Source of the DNA: Tepidiforma bonchosmolovskayae
Lineage (GTDB): Bacteria; Chloroflexota; Dehalococcoidia; Tepidiformales; Tepidiformaceae
Length of the DNA: 64,000 nt
Reading direction: 5' to 3'
Assembly (NCBI RefSeq): GCF_008838325.1
Contig: NZ_CP042829.1
Coordinates: forward strand, 1,240,001 to 1,304,000
In this document: in pieces, positions 53,684 to 62,094 of the stretch
Layout: the number at the start of each line of letters is the position of its first letter
Numbering within the stretch: the stretch's first letter is position 1
Notes under the pieces: model-generated
Told to the model about the DNA's origin: nothing
Databases searched by the model: none
What the model saw: the letters and a program-made list of their open reading frames with translations, nothing else
Position numbers and translations under genes: made by a program

Positions 53684-55915
53684 GTGAGGGCCGGACGCAA
53701 TCGCGCGGCCTGGGGCGGGTTCGTCCTCCTCTGTACCGCAGTCGTTCTCGCTGCCGGGCTCATCGAGGTGGGCCGGGAGAGCGCTCCGCCGCCCGCCGCC
53801 GAGCGCACGTCCACGCCGGCACCGCCGCCCGCGCCTTCGCAGACTGCGACGGCCTCGCCGGGGCCCGGGGGGCCGGGGGCCGGCCGTAATGGCCCGGAGG
53901 AGCTGTTATGCGAGGGCCGGTTCGCCGAGGCGCGGGCCGCGTTTGAGGCCGCAGCACAGGACCCCGCGGCCGCTGCCGAGGCGTGGTTCGGCGCCGGCCG
54001 CGCCGCGGAGGAGCTGGGCGACCGCGAGGGCGCCATCGCGGCCTACCGGCGGGCCCTGGGCGCAGCGTCCGCCGGCTCCGAAACAGCCGACCGCGCCGCC
54101 TACCGCCTGCTCCGCGCGCTGAACAACGCCGCCAGATTCGGCGACGCGCTCGATGTCGAACTCGCGGCGGGCGGCGGCACGGTGGCGGCCTACGCCCGCT
54201 ACGAGCGGGGGCGGGCCCTGGCCGGGGCCGGCCGCGGCGCCGAGGCGGCGGCGCTCTGGGAACCGATCGCAGCTGATACCGGGCTGGCGGCGGCCGTGCG
54301 GGCGCAGGCGCTCGAGGGGCTGGCCGGCCTCGCGCGGGATGCGGGCGACCTCGCGGCGCTCGCCCGCTGGCTCGACGCGCGGATAGCGCTCGACGGCAGC
54401 CCGGCGGCGCGGTTCGAACGGGCCGAAGTGGCGCGCCGGCTCGGCGACCCGGCGGGCTTCGAGCGTGAGCTGCGGGCGCTCCTGGCGGCGTCGCCCCTCT
54501 CCCGCGAAGCCACGCTCGCGCTCGGGGCGCTGGAGGCGGCCGGGTACGCGGTCGACCCCGGGCAGGCCGGCTTCATCCTCTACCGGCGGGGCGCCTATGC
54601 CGAGGCCGCACGGGTGCTGACGGCCGGCCTCGAGGAGCCGGGCATCGACGCGGCAGCGCGGGCCTACCGCGCGTACTACCTCGCCGCCGCGCTCGAAGAG
54701 CTGGGGCGGGTCGACGAGGCGGTCGCCTGGTACGACGCCGCAGCGGCAACGGGCGCCGATTCGCCGTTCGTCCACCGGGCGAAGTACTGGGCGGCGCGGG
54801 TTCTGGAAAGCGCCGGGCGGCGCGGCCAATCCGCGGTGCGCTACCTCGACCTAGCGGTGAACGGCCCGCCCGGCGAGTTCACGGCGGAGGCAGCGTTCCG
54901 CGCCGGGTATGATCGGTATGTCGAACGAGACATCACCGGGGCCCTCGCGGCCTGGGAGCAAACGGCGGCCGCGGCGAGTCCGCGGCTCGAGTACTGGCGC
55001 GGGCGGGCGCTCGAGGCCGCCGGGCGGAAAGGGGAGGCTGCGGACGCCTACCGGCGGGCGGTCGCGCTCGACCGGTTCGACTTCTTCGCCATCGAGGCGG
55101 CGGCGCGGCTGGGGGAGCCGGTGCTCGCGCTCGAGGTGCGCTACCGGGCGCGGGACCTTTCGCGGGGCGTCGACTGGGAAGCGATTGCGGACTGGCTCCG
55201 CGGGCGGATCGGGGGCGACTGGCCGGGGTCGGCGCCGACGCCGGCCTGCGCGCTCGCCCGAGCAGGGCTCGGGGACGAAGCGGAGGCCGAGCTGGAGCGT
55301 GCGGCTGCCGGCGCTCGGCCGTGGCGGCTGCTGGAGCTCGCCCGGGAAGCGCGCAGCTGCGGGCTGGGTCACCTTGCCATCGGCTACGCGGTCCGGGTGC
55401 GGCAGGCGGCCGGGGCCGCCCCGTATGACGTCCCGGCCGACCTCCTGCGCGTGTCCTACCCGGTGTTCTACGGTTCCGCGGTTGACCGGGCCGCCGCCGC
55501 CGCGAACATCGACCCACTCTTCCTCGCTGCCCTCGTCCGGGCGGAGAGCCTCTGGGACCCGGGGGCCGGGTCGGCCGCGGGTGCGCTCGGGCTGACGCAG
55601 GTCATCCCCTCGACCGGCGAGGGGATTGCGCGGGCGCTCGGGGTCGCGGGGTTCGAAACGGCCGACCTGTTCCGGCCGGCGGTGGCGCTGGAGTTCGGAG
55701 CATATTATCTCGGTGTGCAGCTGGGGCGGTTCGGCGACCCCCTGCTGGCACTGGCGGCCTACAACGCGGGGCCGGGGAATGCGCTGCGGTGGGCTGCGGG
55801 CGGCGATGCCGGTGCAGCGGAGCTGGCGGAGCGGATCGACTTCCGGGAGACCCAAGCGTATGTGCGGGTGATCGTTGAGGTGTACGCGTACTACGTTGCG
55901 GCCTGGGGCCCGTGA
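53684..55915 (+). CDS. Soluble-lytic-transglycosylase-type (SLT) murein hydrolase with TPR-like repeats
   Basis: The 743-aa protein has a signal anchor (WGGFVLLCTAVVLAAGLIEV), a Pro/Thr-rich linker, a long alpha-solenoid of TPR-like repeats (about 85-560; for example EAWFGAGRAAEELGDREGAI) and a C-terminal SLT domain. The catalytic Glu is in ALVRAESLWDPGA (about residue 620), followed by SAAGALGLTQVIPSTGEGIA, LEFGAYYLGVQL and LAAYNAGPGNALRW. It cleaves peptidoglycan with formation of anhydromuramic ends. The GTG at 53684 is preferred over one at 53663 because it sits 7 nt after a good -10 box. rpmH follows 72 bp later. Confidence 0.92.
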   Translation: MRAGRNRAAWGGFVLLCTAVVLAAGLIEVGRESAPPPAAERTSTPAPPPAPSQTATASPGPGGPGAGRNGPEELLCEGRFAEARAAFEAAAQDPAAAAEAWFGAGRAAEELGDREGAIAAYRRALGAASAGSETADRAAYRLLRALNNAARFGDALDVELAAGGGTVAAYARYERGRALAGAGRGAEAAALWEPIAADTGLAAAVRAQALEGLAGLARDAGDLAALARWLDARIALDGSPAARFERAEVARRLGDPAGFERELRALLAASPLSREATLALGALEAAGYAVDPGQAGFILYRRGAYAEAARVLTAGLEEPGIDAAARAYRAYYLAAALEELGRVDEAVAWYDAAAATGADSPFVHRAKYWAARVLESAGRRGQSAVRYLDLAVNGPPGEFTAEAAFRAGYDRYVERDITGALAAWEQTAAAASPRLEYWRGRALEAAGRKGEAADAYRRAVALDRFDFFAIEAAARLGEPVLALEVRYRARDLSRGVDWEAIADWLRGRIGGDWPGSAPTPACALARAGLGDEAEAELERAAAGARPWRLLELAREARSCGLGHLAIGYAVRVRQAAGAAPYDVPADLLRVSYPVFYGSAVDRAAAAANIDPLFLAALVRAESLWDPGAGSAAGALGLTQVIPSTGEGIARALGVAGFETADLFRPAVALEFGAYYLGVQLGRFGDPLLALAAYNAGPGNALRWAAGGDAGAAELAERIDFRETQAYVRVIVEVYAYYVAAWGP

Positions 55916-55987
55916 TTCGACGATAACCGGCGGGGCGCGGTAACGTGGAGGTTCCCGCGGGCGGGAACGGGAAGCAGGAGGTGAGCC

Positions 55988-56131
55988 ATGGCGACGAAGC
56001 GCACGTACCAGCCGCACCGGATTCCGCGGAAGCGTGAGCACGGCTTCCTGAAGCGGATGTCGACCCGGGCCGGGCGGCTCGTGCTGAAGGCCCGGCGGCT
56101 GAAGGGCCGGAAGCGCCTGACGGTCGTGTAG
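55988..56131 (+). CDS. rpmH: Ribosomal protein bL34
   Basis: The 47-aa, very basic protein reads [20 protein letters not shown] and continues [20 protein letters not shown] to a KRLTVV ending, unmistakably bL34. It is part of the large ribosomal subunit. An AGGAGG ribosome site lies just upstream. rnpA follows after 12 bp, the universal rpmH-rnpA pairing. Confidence 0.98.
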   Translation: MATKRTYQPHRIPRKREHGFLKRMSTRAGRLVLKARRLKGRKRLTVV

Positions 56132-56143
56132 GGCCGGCGAGCG

Positions 56144-56548
56144 ATGGACCGTTCGCGCCGCCTGCGGAAGGGTCCAGAGTTCGATACAGCGTATCAAAAG
56201 GGGACTGCCGTGCGCGGTCCCCTTTTGGTTGTGCGGGTGTCGCCGAACGGTCTGGGGCGGGACCGCTGGGGGTTTGCGGTGGGTCGGCGGCTGGCCCCGC
56301 TGGCGCACGACCGGAACCGGGTCCGGCGGCGGCTCCGGGAAGCGGCCCGCCAGGCCGGCGGGGAGCAGGGACGCGATATCATCGTGGTCGCGCGGGAGGG
56401 TGCGCTGACCGCGCCGGTTGCGGAGCTGGCAGCGGAGCTTCGGCGCCTCTTGCGGCGGACGTCGAAGGGTGGTGCCCCCGGGGAGCGCCGGTTGGCTGGG
56501 GATGCGGAGGCGGCCGGTCAGGAGCAGAAGCAGGAGGGCGACAGGTGA
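56144..56548 (+). CDS. rnpA: Ribonuclease P protein component
   Basis: The 134-aa basic protein has the RnpA pattern: [40 protein letters not shown] then RRRLREAAR (the RNR motif that binds the catalytic RNA) and DIIVVAREG. It assists the RNA subunit in tRNA 5' maturation. The last 25 residues are a non-conserved, Gly/Gln-rich tail overlapping yidD by 4 bp (GTGA). Confidence 0.97.
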   Translation: MDRSRRLRKGPEFDTAYQKGTAVRGPLLVVRVSPNGLGRDRWGFAVGRRLAPLAHDRNRVRRRLREAARQAGGEQGRDIIVVAREGALTAPVAELAAELRRLLRRTSKGGAPGERRLAGDAEAAGQEQKQEGDR

Positions 56549-56769
56549 TTGGCCGGGTGCTGGCGAAGCCGCTGATCTGGCTGGTGGTCGCGTACCAGGC
56601 GACGTTTTCGAAGGTCATGCCGCCGGTCTGCCGGTTCGAGCCGTCGTGCTCACGATACGCGAAGGAGGCGCTGGAGCGGCACGGGGCGTTTCGGGGCGGG
56701 TGGCTGGCGCTTCGGCGGCTGAGCCGGTGCCGTCCGTTTGGCGGGAGCGGGTACGACCCGGTGCCGTAA
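56545..56769 (+). CDS. yidD: Membrane protein insertion efficiency factor YidD
   Basis: The 74-aa protein has the YidD signature [20 protein letters not shown] followed by [24 protein letters not shown] short amphipathic N-terminus ([15 protein letters not shown]) associates with the membrane. It helps YidC-dependent insertion. It starts with GTG overlapping the rnpA stop. Unusually, the next gene of the classic order, yidC, is not adjacent: the parS array and a PQQ-type lipoprotein gene lie between. Confidence 0.96.
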   Translation: MIGRVLAKPLIWLVVAYQATFSKVMPPVCRFEPSCSRYAKEALERHGAFRGGWLALRRLSRCRPFGGSGYDPVP

Positions 56770-56935
56770 GGGCGGAGCCGGGTTCCCGAGCCGTGCTGGC
56801 AATGGCGTGTGGGCGCGGGGAAGGCGCGGAACCGGGGCCGGTGTCGGCACGGGCATCGGACGGAAAGGTGGCACCTTCTCCCCGGTGCGGAGGGCGGGTA
56901 GCGAAGGAAAAGGCGGCCTGGTGCGTCGGTTGTCA

Positions 56936-57467
56936 TGTTTCACGTGGAACGGATAAGTCGCAGCTGAGCGCTGGCGCAGCGAGGAATGGGGCGGCGACGA
57001 ACCTGTGCGTCCGTTTCACGTGGAACCTGCCGCGTTCGGCGAGCAGCGGCAGCTGAGCGGGAGCCCTCGTCCGGCGAGGTCGGGATTCCCGCGGCTGTTC
57101 GGCGCGGCGTTTCACGTGAAACGCCAGCGCAGCGGTCGTTCCATGGCTTGCGCTCGGCCATCCTGGCTCGGCGCTGATGCAGCGCGCCGGGAAAGTCCCG
57201 CGGGGCGCGGCCCGGCGTTTCACGTGCCACACTGCCGCTTCGCGGTGCTGGCAGCCCAGCCCCGGGGCACGGTTTCACGTGGAACGCCCGCGACGCCGGG
57301 TTCGGGGACGGGGCGTCCGCCAGGCGTGTTTCACGTGGAACGCCGCCGGACGGCCAGGCCGCCCCCAGTGGGAGCCCCGGCCCTCGGGATGCCTCGCGCC
57401 GGTGTTTCACGGGGAACCCCGCACCCGCGCATCATGCGAACAAATGTTCGTCGTTCCACGTGGAACA
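56936..57467. repeat. parS: parS array (ParB-binding sites)
   Basis: The 746-bp gap between yidD and the PQQ-type gene has no other gene but holds eight 16-bp sites close to the parS consensus TGTTTCACGTGAAACA. They start at 56936, 57012, 57108, 57216, 57271, 57327, 57403 and 57452. The 57108 site (CGTTTCACGTGAAACG) and the core of the 57452 site (GTTCCACGTGGAAC) are perfect palindromes. Most others read GTTTCACGTGGAAC. Those at 57216 and 57403 are degenerate in one half. Spacing is 49-108 bp. ParB would load and spread from here; parAB lie 4-6 kb downstream. Confidence 0.92.
57437..57450. promoter_or_regulatory. LexA/DinR-like palindrome
   Basis: CGAACAAATGTTCG fits the GAAC-N4-GTTC core of Gram-positive-type SOS boxes. 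It lies 2 bp from the last parS site and about 60 bp upstream of the operon start. It may be a chance palindrome. Confidence 0.35.
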
Positions 57468-57503
57468 CCCCCGCCCCCGACGGCCCGTAAGCAAAGGGCC
57501 TGC

Positions 57504-57509
57504 TACCAT
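57504..57509 (+). promoter_or_regulatory. Extended -10 box of the yidC-parAB operon
   Basis: TACCAT preceded by TGC (an extended -10) ends 6 nt before the GTG start at 57516, so the operon transcript should be leaderless. No -35 match is visible. Confidence 0.5.
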
Positions 57510-57515
57510 CCTCGC

Positions 57516-58667
57516 GTGACTCGCCTCCGCCTCGCCGGCGCCGCCCTCCTCGCCGCCGCCGCCCTCCTCGCTTCCGCCTGCGTCTCCGTCACCAACCCCG
57601 AAGGCTGGGCCCCGCCCGTCCTCGACGGCACAGCCCTCTACCTCACCACCGACCATGGCCACATCTCCCGCACCGCCCTCGCCGCCGACGGCCGCTCCGC
57701 AACCGCCGCCTGGACGTTCCCCGATAAGGACATCAAGGCCGACGACAAACTCCGCCCCAACGCCGCCTACGGCCCACCCATCCTCGCCGACGGCCGCGTC
57801 TACTACGCCACCTACGAGGCCGGCGTCTTCGCCCTCAACGCCGAAACCGGCCGCCCCGAATGGCCCGAAGAAGGGAAGACCAACGCCTCCGCCATCAAGG
57901 GGAACATCGCCGGCGGCCTCGCCTACGCCAACGGCATCCTCTTCTTCGGCACCACCGAAGGCCGGCTCTACGGCTGGTACGCCGCCAACGGCGCCCCCGC
58001 CCAGGGCTGGGAGACTCCCCTCCAGTTCGACTCCGGCATCTGGGCCACGCCCGTCGCCATCGGCGGCACCCTCTACGTCGCCACAATGAACGGCGAACTC
58101 CACGCCATCCGCATCAGCGACCGCTCCCCCGCCTGGCCCCAGCCCCTCAAAATCTCCGGCGCCATCCCCGACCTCGTCGCCCTCGACGATGCCCGCCTCT
58201 TCGTTCCCAGCATCAACCGCCACGTCTACATCGTCGAGGCCGCCACCGGCCGGGTCCTCACCGACTTCCGCGCCAAAGACTGGGTCTGGACCGCCCCCGC
58301 CCTCGACGGCAACCGGCTCTTTTTCGGCGATTTTGGCGGGCACATCTACGGACTCGACATAAGCACGTCTCCGGCCACCGAGCTCTGGTCCCCGGCCTCC
58401 ACCGAAGGCCACCGCGTGAAAGCCGCCCCCGTCATCGTGGATGATGTGCTGGTGGTTGCCGACCGCGGCCCCGTCGTCACCTTCATCGATGCCCGCTCCG
58501 GCGAGGTCCTCAACCGCGTGCCGATCGACGGTGCCGGCACCGTCCGCGCCAACCTGCTCGCCGCCAACGGCGGGGCCTACATCCTGACGACGAAGGCCCG
58601 GCTCTTCTTCGCGAACCCGGCCAACCGCTCCGTCGTCGAAGTGCCGGTCAGCGGGGTGAAGCGCTGA
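57516..58667 (+). CDS. PQQ-like beta-propeller lipoprotein
   Basis: The 383-aa protein begins with a lipoprotein signal (LRLAGAALLAAAALLAS then AC, VSVTNPEGW) and has about seven blade-like repeats of the PQQ/quinoprotein type: YYATYEAGVFALNAETGRPE, LFFGTTEGRLYGWYAANG, LYVATMNGELHAIRISDRSP, VYIVEAATGRVL and FFGDFGGHIYGLDIS. It resembles BamB-like or quinoprotein propellers, but PQQ-binding residues are not evident. It is coupled to yidC by a TGATG overlap, so it may help at the membrane insertion site. It is the first gene of the operon. Confidence 0.88.
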   Translation: MTRLRLAGAALLAAAALLASACVSVTNPEGWAPPVLDGTALYLTTDHGHISRTALAADGRSATAAWTFPDKDIKADDKLRPNAAYGPPILADGRVYYATYEAGVFALNAETGRPEWPEEGKTNASAIKGNIAGGLAYANGILFFGTTEGRLYGWYAANGAPAQGWETPLQFDSGIWATPVAIGGTLYVATMNGELHAIRISDRSPAWPQPLKISGAIPDLVALDDARLFVPSINRHVYIVEAATGRVLTDFRAKDWVWTAPALDGNRLFFGDFGGHIYGLDISTSPATELWSPASTEGHRVKAAPVIVDDVLVVADRGPVVTFIDARSGEVLNRVPIDGAGTVRANLLAANGGAYILTTKARLFFANPANRSVVEVPVSGVKR

Positions 58668-59527
58668 TGGGCGAGCTCTTCACCATTGCCCTGCTCAACC
58701 CGATGGTGAACCTCCTGGTTCTCCTCAACAACGTGCTCTTCGGCTCGTTCGGGCTCGCCATCATCGCCTTCACCATCCTCGTCCGCGTCGCGACCTTCCC
58801 GCTCACCTACCGCCAGCTCCACGCTACCCGGCAGATGCAGGCGATCCAGCCCCGCGTCCAGGAGATCAACAAGAAGTACAGCGACCCGAAGCGCCGCCAG
58901 GAAGAGATGATGAAGCTCTACCGCGAAGCCGGCGTGAATCCCCTCGGCTGCCTCGGGCCGATGCTCATCCAGTTCCCCATCCTTATCGCCCTCTACAGCG
59001 CCGTCCGCATTGCGCTCCCGAACTCGCCGGAAGCCCTCGAAAAGCTCTCAAGCCACGTTTACGATTGGGCCTATCTCCAGCATGCCCTGCCCGTGAAGGA
59101 ATTCTTCCTCGGCATGGACCTGCGCCACCCCAACCTCCTCATGGTGGTGCTCGTGGGCATTACCACCTACGCCCAGTCGAAAACTACCGTCACTGTCAGC
59201 ACCGATGAACGGGTCCGCCAGCAGCAGGCCATGATGAACGTGATGCTGCCCCTGATGTTCGCCTTCTTCGCGCTCCAGTTCCCGAGCGGCGTCAGCCTCT
59301 ACTGGGTCGTGAACAGCATCGTCGGCATCGGCTTCAACATCCTCATCTATGGCTTCAAACCGCTCGGCATCGAACCGTTCTTCAAGGTCCGCGCGCCCGC
59401 ACCGGCGCCCGCGGCGGCCGAGCCAGCTCCCGCAGCGGCCGCCGTCTCATCTGCTCCAGAACTGAGGACACCCACCCATGGACCAGGCCGAAGCAAGCGG
59501 CAAAACCGTCGAAGACGCCCTGAATAA
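58667..59527 (+). CDS. yidC: Membrane protein insertase YidC/Oxa1
   Basis: The 286-aa protein is a Gram-positive-type YidC without the large periplasmic domain. It has five TM segments: FGSFGLAIIAFTILVRVATF, the coiled cytoplasmic loop QAIQPRVQEINKKYSDPKRR, LGCLGPMLIQFPILIALYSA and LPLMFAFFALQFPSGVSLYW. No lipobox is visible. The last 50 bp overlap the start of jag in another frame, giving a basic Arg-rich tail (SKRQNRRRRPE) that could contact ribosomes. It works with YidD and Sec. Confidence 0.96.
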   Translation: MGELFTIALLNPMVNLLVLLNNVLFGSFGLAIIAFTILVRVATFPLTYRQLHATRQMQAIQPRVQEINKKYSDPKRRQEEMMKLYREAGVNPLGCLGPMLIQFPILIALYSAVRIALPNSPEALEKLSSHVYDWAYLQHALPVKEFFLGMDLRHPNLLMVVLVGITTYAQSKTTVTVSTDERVRQQQAMMNVMLPLMFAFFALQFPSGVSLYWVVNSIVGIGFNILIYGFKPLGIEPFFKVRAPAPAPAAAEPAPAAAAVSSAPELRTPTHGPGRSKRQNRRRRPE

Positions 59528-60488
59528 CGCCCTCGCCATCCTCGGCGCAACCCGCGACGAAGTCGAAGTCACCATCCTCGACGAAGGCAAGAAAGGCGGC
59601 CTCTTCAGCCGCGGCCGCGATGCCGTCGTCCGCGTGACCCGGATCGCCCGCCCGGGCGCCGGGCCGGCCCCCGACCCGGCCCCGGCACCGTCCGCCGCCG
59701 ATGAGCCCCGCAACGGGGGCGGCCGCCCTCGCCAGCCGCGCCGCAGCCCCCAGGCCGCCGAGGGCGGCCAGCGCGGCGCAGGCCCGGCGGGAGCCCGCTC
59801 CGCCGAACCGCCGCCCCTCCGCCTCACCCAGGCCGATTTCCTCCGCCCCGGCGAGACGGCGCCCGCTGCGCCGGCGCGGGCCGAGCGGCCACGCCAGCCG
59901 GCCCGCCCGCGGCAGGAGCGCCCCGCGGCGCCTGCCCGCCCGGCGCGCCCATCCCGCCCGTCCCGGCCGAAGGAGGACCAGCCCCACGTGGAACCCGACA
60001 TCAACGCCGAGGAGGTCGATTTCGCCGCCCAGACGATCGACGACATCCTCCGCATCCTCGGCATCGACGCCGAAATCTCCATCCGTGAGCCGATCACACC
60101 GGGCGACGGCCGCGGCTCCGTCCTCGCCGTCATCGATATCCGCGGCGACAACCTCGGCGTGCTCATCGGCCGCCGCGGCGAAACCCTCCTTGCACTCCAG
60201 TTCCTCGTGAACCTCGCGCTCGCCCGGAAGTACCCCGGCCGCGGCGGCGTGACGGTCGACATCGAGCACTACCGCCACCGGAACGAGGAGCGGATCGTGG
60301 AGATGGCCCGCCGCATGGGCGACCGCGTCCGCCAGACCGGCACCCCGATCACGCTCGAACCGATGTCGGCCGCCGAACGGCGCATCGTCCACCTCCAGTT
60401 CGTCGATGACCCCGAGCTCGAAACCCACAGCATCGGCGAGGGGGAGAACCGCAAAGTCGTCATCAGCCGGAGAGGCGAAGGAGGCTAG
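59478..60488 (+). CDS. jag: Jag/KhpB RNA-binding protein
   Basis: The 336-aa protein has an N-terminal Jag domain (VEDALNNALAILGATRDEVE, DEGKKGGLFSRGRDAVVRV), a 120-residue Pro/Arg/Ala-rich linker, a KH domain (DNLGVLIGRRGETLLALQFL) and an R3H domain (RRMGDRVRQTGTPITLEPMS, ERRIVHLQF). It binds RNA and influences cell elongation and division in Firmicutes. The start lies inside yidC with a 50-bp overlap; no later start keeps the complete Jag domain. The pfkB ribosome site overlaps its stop. Confidence 0.93.
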   Translation: MDQAEASGKTVEDALNNALAILGATRDEVEVTILDEGKKGGLFSRGRDAVVRVTRIARPGAGPAPDPAPAPSAADEPRNGGGRPRQPRRSPQAAEGGQRGAGPAGARSAEPPPLRLTQADFLRPGETAPAAPARAERPRQPARPRQERPAAPARPARPSRPSRPKEDQPHVEPDINAEEVDFAAQTIDDILRILGIDAEISIREPITPGDGRGSVLAVIDIRGDNLGVLIGRRGETLLALQFLVNLALARKYPGRGGVTVDIEHYRHRNEERIVEMARRMGDRVRQTGTPITLEPMSAAERRIVHLQFVDDPELETHSIGEGENRKVVISRRGEGG

Positions 60489-60490
60489 CC

Positions 60491-61324
60491 ACGCGCGCAC
60501 TGGTCGCCGGCAACGTCGCCCTCGACCGCACCCCCGATGGCGGGTGGGCGCCCGGCGGCCCTGCGCTCTATTCGGCGCTCATGGCCCGCTCCCTCGGCTG
60601 CGAGGTCACCCTCATCACCGCCCTCGAACCCGATTTCCCCCTCGGCATCCTCGACGGCATCGACCTCCGCGCCGCGCCGGGGCTCGTCGCCCGCTACGAA
60701 AACCGGTACGACGCCCGCGGCAACCGCACCCAGCGCCTGCTCGCGCCCGGGAGCGACCTCCAGCTCGTGCCGCACCTCTACCCCGGCGAAACGTTCGACC
60801 TCGTCTTCTACGCCCCGGCCTACCACGAGTTCCGGAAGGCGCCGCTCCGCTTCAAGGGGGCCGTCGTCGGCGTCTCGCTCCAGGGCGCCCTCCGCGCGTG
60901 CGAACCCGACGGCCGCGTCGTCCCGAACCCCCGCCCGCTCGAGGCGGCCCGCGCCCTCGTCCGCCCCGGCTGGTGCGCGTTCCTGAGCGAGGAGGACACC
61001 GCCGCCCCCGAGGCCCTCGCCGCCGCCCTCGCCGCGGAGAAAACGCTCGTTGTCCTGACGCGTGGCTACAACGGCGCTACACTGTTCGAACTGGATGGCA
61101 GCACGCAGAGCTACCCCGCCCTGCCTGCCCTGGCGACCGAGCCGACCGGCGCCGGCGACTGCTTCGCCATGGCGTTCATGGTCCGCCTCGCCGAGACCGA
61201 CTCCGTCGACCAGGCGATGCGGTTCGCGCTCGCGGCGGGCGCCCTCGCCGTCGAAGCGCCCGGGCTCGCCGGCATCGCCACCCGCGCCGCCATCGAAGAA
61301 CGTATGACCAGGGAGGCCGCCTGA
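60491..61324 (+). CDS. PfkB-family carbohydrate/nucleoside kinase, probable ACG start
   Basis: The 277-aa ribokinase-fold protein has an N-terminal ALVAGNVALD, GGWAPGGPALYSALMARSLG, and the C-terminal anion-hole/catalytic motif PTGAGDCFAMAFMVRLAE (catalytic Asp in GAGD). The homologous region starts before any ATG, GTG or TTG: the first such codon (ATG 60581) would remove the first beta-strand and the GG motif. An AAGGAGG ribosome site at 60478-60484 lies exactly 6 nt before an ACG codon, followed by CGCGCACTGGTC. An ACG start, rare but known, or a CTG at 60500, is therefore proposed. It overlaps parA by one base. Substrate unknown. Confidence 0.75.
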   Translation, partial: TRALVAGNVALDRTPDGGWAPGGPALYSALMARSLGCEVTLITALEPDFPLGILDGIDLRAAPGLVARYENRYDARGNRTQRLLAPGSDLQLVPHLYPGETFDLVFYAPAYHEFRKAPLRFKGAVVGVSLQGALRACEPDGRVVPNPRPLEAARALVRPGWCAFLSEEDTAAPEALAAALAAEKTLVVLTRGYNGATLFELDGSTQSYPALPALATEPTGAGDCFAMAFMVRLAETDSVDQAMRFALAAGALAVEAPGLAGIATRAAIEERMTREAA

Positions 61325-62094
61325 TGGGAGCTCGCATCGTCTCGCTCGTCAACCAGAAAGGCGGCGTCGGCAAAACCACCACCGCCGTCTCCCTCGCCGT
61401 GGCCCTCGCCCGCCGCGGCCAGCGCGTCCTCCTCGTCGACCTCGACCCGCAGGCGAACGCGACCAGCGCCCTCGGCGTCCTGCGCAGCGACCGCCCCGGC
61501 GTCTACGATGCGCTCCTCGACGAGACGCCGATCGACGAGTGCATCGCCCGCGTCGAAGCGGAGGGCGTCGACCTCGTGCCTTCGAGTGCGGAGCTCTCCG
61601 GCGCGGAGGTCGAACTCGTCCCCGTCCTCGCCCGGGAGCGGCGGCTCGTGAACGCCCTTCAGCCCGTGCGCGAACGGTACGACTGGGTGCTGATCGACTG
61701 CCCGCCCTCGCTCGGGCTGCTCACGATCAACGCGCTGACCGCGAGCGACAGCGTCATCATCCCCGTCCAGTGCGAGTACATGGCGCTCGAGGGACTGAGC
61801 CGGCTGATGGAGACGCTCGAACTCGTCCGCCGGAACCTGAACCCGGGCCTCTACATTCTCGGCGTCATCCTCACGATGTTCGACCCGCGCACCCGGCTCG
61901 CCCAGCAGGTGGTCGATGAGGTGCGGGGCCACTTCCCGCAGACGTTCGCGACCATCATCCCGCGGTCGGTCCGCCTGAGCGAGGCGCCGAGCCACGGCCA
62001 GTCGATCTTCCGCTACGACCCGGGCGGCCGCTCGGCCGCCGCTTACGAGGCCGTCGCCTCCGAACTCTTGGAACGCGTGGGAGTCGCCGTATGA
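61324..62094 (+). CDS. parA: Chromosome-partitioning ATPase ParA/Soj
   Basis: The 256-aa ATPase has the deviant Walker A motif VNQKGGVGKTTTAVSLAVAL, LLVDLDPQANATSALGV, Walker B WVLIDCPPSLGLLTINAL, and the C-terminal RSVRLSEAPSHGQSIFRYDP of Soj proteins. It binds DNA as an ATP dimer and, with ParB-parS, moves replicated origins apart. The ATG shares one base with the pfkB stop (TGATG) and the gene overlaps parB by 4 bp. Confidence 0.97.
   Translation: MGARIVSLVNQKGGVGKTTTAVSLAVALARRGQRVLLVDLDPQANATSALGVLRSDRPGVYDALLDETPIDECIARVEAEGVDLVPSSAELSGAEVELVPVLARERRLVNALQPVRERYDWVLIDCPPSLGLLTINALTASDSVIIPVQCEYMALEGLSRLMETLELVRRNLNPGLYILGVILTMFDPRTRLAQQVVDEVRGHFPQTFATIIPRSVRLSEAPSHGQSIFRYDPGGRSAAAYEAVASELLERVGVAV

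Noticed and set aside
59984-60000. Ninth parS-like site (CCACGTGGAAC) inside jag
   Set aside because: Only one half matches, it is within coding sequence, and it is away from the array.
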